Source: Kitasatospora sp. MAA19
GTDB taxonomy: Bacteria; Actinomycetota; Actinomycetes; Streptomycetales; Streptomycetaceae
Direction of reading: 5' to 3'
Length of the DNA: 64,000 nt
NCBI RefSeq assembly: GCF_029894125.1
Contig: NZ_JARXYZ010000018.1
Location: 62,001 to 126,000, forward strand
Position numbers and translations under genes: made by a program. The notes beneath the pieces were generated by a model, which saw only the letters and a program-made list of their open reading frames with translations, was not told the DNA's origin and made no database searches. How positions within the stretch are numbered: the stretch's first letter is position 1; every line of letters begins with the position of its first letter. Shown in pieces: positions 58,627 to 64,000 of the stretch.

Positions 58627-58646
58627 TTAATTTAGCATTCAACAAG
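58627..58646. promoter_or_regulatory. Operator-like AT-rich element upstream of the GNAT-OsmC-pirin operon
   Basis: TTAATTTAGCATTCAACAAG is markedly AT-rich, about 47 bp before the GNAT start. On the other strand it reads CTTGTTGAATGCTAAATTAA and agrees at 13 of 20 positions with the pirin-1 element at 43221 (shared pattern TnGTTGAAnGnTnAAnTA). Possible common MarR-type site. Confidence 0.5.
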
Positions 58647-58712
58647 ATGGTGATCAAGCACGCTCGACGGCCGGCTCACGGCACTGTCGTCATGCTCTGT
58701 TGCTCATGGATC

Positions 58713-58739
58713 ACGGGCCCCGGCTCTTCCGGGGCCCGT
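58713..58739 (-). terminator. Hairpin downstream of the secreted VOC gene
   Basis: ACGGGCCCCGG and its perfect inverse enclose the loop CTCTT (11-bp stem). It lies about 130 bp after the VOC stop on the minus strand, upstream of the GNAT operon. Confidence 0.65.
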
Positions 58740-58867
58740 CGCTGCTGACCGTAGGGCCGGCCGGGGATGCCGTCGTGCCTGGTCATGCACCCTTGCCTGC
58801 CCGCGAACGCCCGAACTCCCGAACGTCCGAACGCCCTGATGAACCGCTGCGTACTCCGTCCGGCCGG

Positions 58868-59788
58868 TTACGACCGTGAGCCGCCATCATGGATCTCGGC
58901 GATGTAGCCGCCGGGGAACTGCACCATCGCGCTGTCGCGCTGAGGGGAGGTGTACGGCCCCCACAGCACGGTTGCGCCGGCGGCCCGGGCCTTGGTCAGG
59001 GTCGCGGCGAGGTCGCTCACGGCGTAGCCGGTGCTCTCTCGTCCGAAGGGGTAGGGCAGGTGCCCGTCGGTGACCGCGACGGAGGTGTCGCCGAACGGTG
59101 AGCTGATCCGGATCCGCCGGTAGGAGGTGCCGGGCAGGCCGAGTTCGGCGCCCGGGGCGTGGTTGTCGTCGGAGACCACCGTGCCGCCGGTGAAGGCCAG
59201 GTACGAGTGCAGGAAGGAGCGGATCGTGCTACTCGGCAGGTACAGCCGGTTCTCCGGCACGGACGCGAGCGCCGGGTACGAGGGCGCCTTGGTGTGCCAG
59301 TACAGCTGCGCGTAGATGCCACCGGGGAACTGGACGATCGCGTCGCGGCCGATCGGGTCGGCGAACGGCGTGACGACCGTGTTCGCCCCGTCCGCCTCGG
59401 CCTTGCGCACGCCGCGGTCCAGGTCCGTGACGAGCCAGCCGGTGCGCTCGGCGCCGAACGGGTAAGGGACGGGCGTCTGGTAGTCGAAGACGGAGAGCGT
59501 GCCGACGGGGGAGAGGACGAGCTCGGACTTGGTCAGGCTCGGGGTCGGTGTGACGTCGGCGAGGACCTGCGGGGTGTTGGTGCCGCCGAAGGTCGACTCC
59601 CAGCTGCTGACGAAGGAGTCCATCGCGCCGGGCGTCACGTACACGTGCGTCGTGTCGTACTGGGGGCCGACGGCGAGGCCGGGGCGTCCGGCGGTGGGCG
59701 CCGCGGGGGCCGACGGTGCGGTGACGAAGGCCAGCGCGGTGGTGGCGGTGACCGCCGCCAGCAGGCGCAGGGAGAGGCGCATGGGCAT
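58868..59788 (-). CDS. Secreted VOC-fold (glyoxalase-like) protein
   Basis: The 306-residue protein starts with a clear signal peptide (RLSLRLLAAVTATTALAFVT, cleavage near APA-AP). Two VOC-type half domains follow: THVYVTPGAMDSFVSSWEST and ..GRDAIVQFPGGIYAQLYWHT, then SYLAFTGGT and ..RDSAMVQFPGGYIAEIHDGG. The paired D-A/S-x-VQFPGGxxAExH strands carry the Glu/His-type metal ligands, but only the second repeat keeps both. VOC proteins are usually cytoplasmic, so an exported one is unusual. Substrate unknown. Confidence 0.82.
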   Translation of the reverse strand: MPMRLSLRLLAAVTATTALAFVTAPSAPAAPTAGRPGLAVGPQYDTTHVYVTPGAMDSFVSSWESTFGGTNTPQVLADVTPTPSLTKSELVLSPVGTLSVFDYQTPVPYPFGAERTGWLVTDLDRGVRKAEADGANTVVTPFADPIGRDAIVQFPGGIYAQLYWHTKAPSYPALASVPENRLYLPSSTIRSFLHSYLAFTGGTVVSDDNHAPGAELGLPGTSYRRIRISSPFGDTSVAVTDGHLPYPFGRESTGYAVSDLAATLTKARAAGATVLWGPYTSPQRDSAMVQFPGGYIAEIHDGGSRS

Positions 59789-59845
59789 GTGAAGTGTCCT
59801 TCCGGGAGAGAGGGTTGGCCGAGGGGGTGACGGCGGGCGGATACC

Positions 59846-60538
59846 TCAGTCGCGTTCGCGGTAGCCGACCGCGATCGCGGCGACCAGGAGCGTGCTGGCC
59901 AGCAGCGCCCACCCGAGGTGTCCGTGGATGACGAGAGCGGCTCCGGGAGCGGCGCCCGCGAGCATGGCCAGGACCGCGTAGAGGCGCCGGCCCAGGCGGG
60001 GGTTGGTGCCGCCGGCCAGCGAGGAGTCCGCGGCGATGCCGGTCAGGGTGAGGGTGAGCACCGTCGTGGTCAGGTCCGGCACCCCCAACTTGCGGACCGT
60101 GCCGTTGCGCAGGCCCATGGCCACGGCCAGCAGCGCGATCAGCGCCTCCTGCTGCGCCCGCCCGCTCGCGGTGAACGCGATCGCGGTCGCCGCCGCTTGC
60201 AGCGCCGTTTCGGCCAGCAGGGCGGTGCGCAGCCAGTGCTCCCGGCGGCTGTCGCGGTGTCGCAGCGCGAGGCGGCCGGCCAGCACCGAGCCCAGCAGGA
60301 AGGCGGCGAGCGAGGTGAGCGAGCCCGCGATCGAGAAGCCGGGTGTGCCGACCAGGGCGAAGGCGACCACGACGACGTTCCCGGTCATGTTCGCGGTGAA
60401 CACGTGGCCGAGCCCCAGGTAGCTCACCGCGTCGATCAGGCCGCTCACCGCGGTCAGCGCGAACAGGGCCAGGGCCAGCGGGTGGCGGTCGCGGATCTGC
60501 GCGGCGGCCACGGTGCTCTCGGGCTGGGGGGTCGTCAT
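59846..60538 (-). CDS. DUF1275 (YoaK-type) membrane protein
   Basis: The 230-residue protein has about six helices and the family marks SGLIDAVSYLGLGHVFTANM and TGNVVVVAFAL, GLRNGTVRKLGVPDLTTTVL, and an SSLAGG loop. AAGGACG upstream supports the ATG at 60538; a longer frame upstream is arginine-rich and unlikely. Function of the family is not established. Confidence 0.9.
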   Translation of the reverse strand: MTTPQPESTVAAAQIRDRHPLALALFALTAVSGLIDAVSYLGLGHVFTANMTGNVVVVAFALVGTPGFSIAGSLTSLAAFLLGSVLAGRLALRHRDSRREHWLRTALLAETALQAAATAIAFTASGRAQQEALIALLAVAMGLRNGTVRKLGVPDLTTTVLTLTLTGIAADSSLAGGTNPRLGRRLYAVLAMLAGAAPGAALVIHGHLGWALLASTLLVAAIAVGYRERD

Positions 60539-60621
60539 CGGGGCGTCCTTCAAGGCTGTCCAGCGCCGTGCGCCACCGGGAGTGCGGAGTCCGGCGGCGC
60601 ACGGCGGATGCGGAAGGTGGA

Positions 60622-62511
60622 TCAGAGGAAGCAGGGGTCGTCGAGGGCCGGTCCGCCCTGGCCGGGGACCAGGAGTCCGCGCGCCTGCCGCCACTCGCGC
60701 TGCTCGTCGGAGGCGGCTGCCGCCTCGACCACCCGCTCGGCCTGCCGGACGCCGGTGAGGCTGGGCGCGGGGGTGGCCTGGTAGCCGCCGAAGCGCGCCA
60801 CCGGGCTCCACAGCGGCTCCACGGCCGGCAGCTCGGGGGTGAGGCCCTCGTGCTCCTGGACGCTGTGCACGATGCGGCCGCCGACCACGGTGAGGACGGA
60901 CTCGATGTGCGGGATGTCGGCCTCGTCCACCGTCAGGTAGTCGGCGCTGAGCACCGCGAGGTCGGCGTAGCAGCCCACCCGGAGCCGGCCCTTGACCTCC
61001 TGCTCGCCGGTGAGCCGGGCGCCGCCCAGGGTGTACAGCTCCAGCGCCTCCTCACGGCTGAGCCGGTTGGCCACCGGGCGGAGCGTGCGTCCGCTGACGG
61101 CACGCCCGGAGACCAGCCAGTGCAGGGCCACCCACGGGTTGTAGGAGGAGACCCGGGTGGCGTCGGTGCCCGCGCCGACCGTCAGCCCGCGCTCCAGCAT
61201 CGCCCGCACCGGCGGCGCCTCGGCGGCCGCGGCGGCGCCGTAGCGGCTCACGAACGCCTCACCCTGGAAGGACATCCGGTTCTGCACCGAGACGGCCCCG
61301 CCGAGCGCGGCGATCCGGTCCAGGCTCGCGGGGGAGACCGTCTCGGCGTGGTCGAAGAGCCACCGGTTCCCGCCCGGGAAGAGGCCCTCGGCGGCGAGCT
61401 TCTCGAAGACCGCCAGGTCACGGCGGATCGTCTCGTCGTAGCTGGCGTGCAGCCGAAAACCCCAGCCGTGTTCCATCAGCAGCCGCACGGCCTGCTCGAA
61501 CCCGGCCTCGTACGGGCCGAGTTCGGGGCGCGGCTCGGTGAAGTTCTCGAAGTCCGCAGCCGCCCAGGTGAGGTTCTCCCCGGCACCGTTCAGCCGCAGC
61601 CACGCGTCCCCGTCACCCGGGCGGACGGTGGTCACCCAGCGCGCCAGGTCGTCCAGTTCCTGTCCGGCGGTCTGCGGGAAGAGGTGGTAGGCGATCCGCA
61701 GCGTCAACTCGCCCTGCTGCGCGAGCTGCATGACGGTGCCGTAGTTCTCCGGGAAGCTCTGGAAGCCGCCGGCTGCGTCGATCGCCGAGGTGAGCCCGAA
61801 ACGGTTGAGCTCGCGCAGGAAGTGCCGCGTGGAGGCGGCCTTCTCGGCCTCGTCCAGCGTCGGCGCCTTGGCGAGCGTGGAGTACAGCAGCAGGGCTCCG
61901 GGGGCGGCCAGCAGCAGGCCGGTCGGCTGTCCGTCGTGGCCGCGCACGATCTGGCCGCCCGCCGGGTCCGGGGTGTCGCGGTCGAACCCGGCGGCCCGCA
62001 GTGCCGCCCGGTTCATCAGCGCCGACTGGTACAGATGCAGGACGAAGACGGGGGTGTCCGGTGCGGCGGCGTTCAGCTCGGCCACCGTCGGCAGTCGGCG
62101 CTCGGCGAACTGGTCCGCGGACCAGCCGCCGACCACCCGTACCCACTGGCCCGGCGGGGTGCGTTCGGCCTGGGCCCGCAGCATGGCCAGCGCCTGGCGC
62201 AGCGTAGGCACGCCGTCCCAGCGCAGCTCCAGCACGTAGTTGAGACCGCCCCGGATGACGTGCAGATGCGAGTCGTTCAGGCCCGGGACGGCACGCCGCC
62301 CGAGCGCGTCGACGACGCGGGTCCGCAGGCCGATCTGCGGTATGACGTCCGCGTCGTCCCCGACGGCGGTGATCAGGCCGTCGCGGATCGCGACCGCACT
62401 GGCCCGCGGGCGCACCGGGTCGCCGGTGTACACCTTGGCGTTGCGCACGACCAGGTCGGCGGCTTGGTCGGGGTGGCCGGGGCGGACCCCGGCAACGGGC
62501 ATGCTCGACAT
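60622..62511 (-). CDS. YtcJ-type amidohydrolase (amidohydrolase 3 family)
   Basis: A 629-residue metal-dependent hydrolase: VVRNAKVYTGDP and VVDALGRRAVPGLNDSHLHV (metal HxH) at the start, GGWSADQFAERR, the later His in LFDHAETVSPASL and Asp in VGAGTDATRVSSYNPWVALH. This layout matches YtcJ/predicted metal-dependent TIM-barrel hydrolases whose substrates are mostly unknown. A C-terminal ~70-residue tail carries RFGGYQATPAPS, which many family members also have. It lies 83 bp upstream of the DUF1275 gene on the same strand. Confidence 0.9.
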   Translation of the reverse strand: MSSMPVAGVRPGHPDQAADLVVRNAKVYTGDPVRPRASAVAIRDGLITAVGDDADVIPQIGLRTRVVDALGRRAVPGLNDSHLHVIRGGLNYVLELRWDGVPTLRQALAMLRAQAERTPPGQWVRVVGGWSADQFAERRLPTVAELNAAAPDTPVFVLHLYQSALMNRAALRAAGFDRDTPDPAGGQIVRGHDGQPTGLLLAAPGALLLYSTLAKAPTLDEAEKAASTRHFLRELNRFGLTSAIDAAGGFQSFPENYGTVMQLAQQGELTLRIAYHLFPQTAGQELDDLARWVTTVRPGDGDAWLRLNGAGENLTWAAADFENFTEPRPELGPYEAGFEQAVRLLMEHGWGFRLHASYDETIRRDLAVFEKLAAEGLFPGGNRWLFDHAETVSPASLDRIAALGGAVSVQNRMSFQGEAFVSRYGAAAAAEAPPVRAMLERGLTVGAGTDATRVSSYNPWVALHWLVSGRAVSGRTLRPVANRLSREEALELYTLGGARLTGEQEVKGRLRVGCYADLAVLSADYLTVDEADIPHIESVLTVVGGRIVHSVQEHEGLTPELPAVEPLWSPVARFGGYQATPAPSLTGVRQAERVVEAAAASDEQREWRQARGLLVPGQGGPALDDPCFL

Positions 62512-62904
62512 GATGGTGACCGTCCTCGTCGTTCAGGCCGGACGGCGCGAGCGGCACGGTCCGTTGAGCTCTGGCACGAGTCAACCTAGGGCGGCACAGA
62601 GCTGGGACTTTGCTCTGCACGCACCGGCTCTGTCCTGTGCGGGCAGCGACCCCGCGAGCGGCGCCGGGACCGATGGCGCACGGGAGCTCCGTGCAGTGTG
62701 GGAACAGTCCTGGGCGCGGTGGGAGAAGAGATGTCCGGGCGCCGCCGGATAGCGTCCTGGCTGTGCCGGAGAGCCTGCGGCACCGCTCGTGTCTCCGAGC
62801 CTTCGATGCCTTGCGACGTCCCCGCCGAGGTCTGCGCCGACGTCCCCGCTGATGTCCGCGCCGACGTCCCCGTGACACCCCCTCAGCCGAAAGAGAGAAC
62901 CGCC
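62512..62904. other. Divergent intergenic region with short imperfect repeats
   Basis: Separates the amidohydrolase and isochorismatase genes. Near 62816-62876 the element GACGTCCCCG recurs three times at about 24-bp steps. No gene recognised. Confidence 0.4.
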
Positions 62905-63567
62905 ATGGTCGACTTCGACTCCGTGCACGCCGCCCCCAGCTCCGATCTGCTGACGCCGGACAACTCGATGATGCTCTTCGTCGACCACCAGCCGCAGATG
63001 TTCTTCGGCACGGGTAGCGGCGACCGCACGGCGATCATCAACGCCACCGTCGGCCTGGCCAAGGCCGCCCGGGTCTTCGACGTCCCGGTGGTGCTGTCCA
63101 CGGTGGCCGCCGAGTCCTTCTCCGGCCCGATCCTGCCCCAGCTGAAGGCGGTCTTCCCGAAGCACGAGGTGGTCGACCGCACCTCGATGAACGCCTGGGA
63201 GGACGCGGCCCTGGTCGAGGCGGTCAAGGCCACCGGGCGCAGCAAGATCATCCTTTCCGGCCTGTGGACCGAGGTCTGCCTGGTGCTGCCCGCCCTGTCG
63301 GCGCTGGACCAGGGCTACGAGGTCTACGTGGTCACGGACGCTTCCGGCGGCGTCAGCCCGCTGGCCCATGAGCACGCCATCCAGCGGATGACGGCGGCCG
63401 GTGCGGTACCGGTGACGTGGGTCCAGGTGCTGCTGGAGCTGCAGCGCGACTGGGCCCGCACCGAGACCTACCTGCCGGTCATGGACGTGGTCAAGGAGCA
63501 CGCCGGCGCCTACGGCCTGGGTGTGGTCTACGCGCAGGCCATGATCAACGAGCACGCGGCCGGCTGA
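62905..63567 (+). CDS. Isochorismatase-family hydrolase (YcaC-like)
   Basis: A 220-residue cysteine hydrolase: MMLFVDHQPQMFFG holds the catalytic Asp and SGLWTEVCLVLPALSALDQG the nucleophilic Cys; TDASGGVSPLAHEHAIQRM matches the YcaC subgroup. The ATG follows AAAGAGAG. The frame extends upstream but only through repeat-like sequence. Substrate unknown; family members act on amides or vinyl ethers. DoxX follows 35 bp on. Confidence 0.9.
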   Translation: MVDFDSVHAAPSSDLLTPDNSMMLFVDHQPQMFFGTGSGDRTAIINATVGLAKAARVFDVPVVLSTVAAESFSGPILPQLKAVFPKHEVVDRTSMNAWEDAALVEAVKATGRSKIILSGLWTEVCLVLPALSALDQGYEVYVVTDASGGVSPLAHEHAIQRMTAAGAVPVTWVQVLLELQRDWARTETYLPVMDVVKEHAGAYGLGVVYAQAMINEHAAG

Positions 63568-63602
63568 CCGGCAACCAGGTACCACAGAAAGAGAGTTCAC
63601 CA

Positions 63603-64000
63603 GTGAACGCAGGTCTCCTGCTGCTCCGGCTGGTCGTCGGCCTGCTGGTCGCGGGGCACGGGATCCAGAAGGTCAGCTTCCACCTCGGCGGCCGGGGGCT
63701 GGCCGGCGGCACCGAGGAGTTCCGCGGCGACGGTTTCCGCGGCGGCGTGTTCACCGCGCTCACCGCGGGAGGCACCCAGATCGGGGCCGGACTGCTCCTT
63801 GCGGCGGGTCTGCTCACGCCGCTGGCCGCCGCGGGAACGATGGGTGTGATGACGGTGGCGCTGACCGTCAAGCGGCCGCACGGGCTGTGGGTGCAGAACG
63901 ACGGGTTCGAGTACCCGCTGGTGCTGGTCACGATCGGCGCGGTGCTGTCCGCCACCGGACCCGGCCGCTGGTCACTCGACGCACCGCTCGGGCTGCTGCC
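63603..64000 (+). CDS. DoxX-family membrane protein, 3' end outside window
   Basis: The partial protein (GTG start, AGAAAGAGAG upstream) shows the DoxX N-terminal helix LLLLRLVVGLLVAGHGIQKV, the second helix in AGLLLAAGLLTPLAAAGTMG, and KRPHGLWVQNDGFEYPLVLV, typical of DoxX/SURF4-like thiol or quinone partner proteins. It probably belongs with the isochorismatase-family gene. Confidence 0.88.
   Translation, partial: MNAGLLLLRLVVGLLVAGHGIQKVSFHLGGRGLAGGTEEFRGDGFRGGVFTALTAGGTQIGAGLLLAAGLLTPLAAAGTMGVMTVALTVKRPHGLWVQNDGFEYPLVLVTIGAVLSATGPGRWSLDAPLGLL

Noticed and set aside
1..64000. tRNA, rRNA, riboswitch or secondary metabolite synthase genes
   Set aside because: No cloverleaf, rRNA core sequence, conserved riboswitch core or ketosynthase/adenylation motifs were seen; a covariance-model scan could still find small RNAs.

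Overview
The window is very GC-rich actinobacterial DNA. High third-position GC, GTG starts, overlapping stop/start junctions, large LuxR (LAL-type) regulators, SpoIIE-type phosphatase and a Zur-controlled set of cysteine-free ribosomal proteins all point to Streptomyces or a close relative (Kitasatospora, Streptacidiphilus). The genus cannot be fixed from sequence alone. No tRNA, rRNA or polyketide/peptide synthase genes were seen. The DNA looks like chromosomal accessory territory: intact metabolic and stress operons are separated by stretches that hold decayed gene fragments.

Bases 1-12.2 kb are a zinc-starvation island. It opens with the end of a YcnI-like copper protein gene and a small cysteine-rich protein. 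Next come divergent Zur-type operons with zinc-independent ribosomal proteins bL31, bL33, bL28, uS14, bS18 and bL32, two CobW/G3E-type proteins (one with an eroded P-loop), and a complete zinc ABC importer (binding lipoprotein, ATPase, two permeases). Two lesions stand out. One is a chimeric gene that joins the start of a CobW-like gene to the C-terminal half of a cation efflux protein. The other is a YraQ-like permease fused to its usual partner TIGR03943 and interrupted by an in-frame TGA.

Bases 12.2-22.2 kb are a relic-rich zone. Intact genes are a membrane-anchored SpoIIE-type phosphatase, a cytochrome b/molybdopterin fusion protein with a membrane partner and a methyltransferase, a GH15 glucoamylase/trehalase-like enzyme and a short-chain dehydrogenase. 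Between them lie fragments of a serine hydrolase, a GT20 trehalose-phosphate synthase-like gene, a GtrA protein, a WYL regulator and a DDE transposase, plus a degenerate five-repeat CRISPR-like array with no cas genes in view.

Bases 22.2-34.3 kb hold a LAL regulator beside a sugar-type ABC importer without its own ATPase, followed by an AraC regulator, an alpha/beta hydrolase, a second AraC regulator and a second LAL regulator. The AraC + LAL + hydrolase set recurs at 51.6-56.8 kb as a paralogous module.

Bases 34.7-40.5 kb are a tightly overlapping five-gene operon for a xanthine dehydrogenase-family molybdenum hydroxylase (large, FAD and 2Fe-2S subunits), an ACMSD-like amidohydrolase and an XdhC maturation factor. 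Bases 40.5-51.5 kb are a redox block: pyruvate oxidase PoxB, a pirin, a disulfide reductase-like flavoprotein, cydABDC (cytochrome bd oxidase and its exporter) and dps. Bases 56.8-64 kb hold a GNAT-OsmC-pirin operon, a secreted VOC-fold protein, a DUF1275 membrane protein, a YtcJ-like amidohydrolase, an isochorismatase-family hydrolase and the start of a DoxX protein. The two pirin operons share a similar AT-rich operator-like element, suggesting a common MarR-type regulator.
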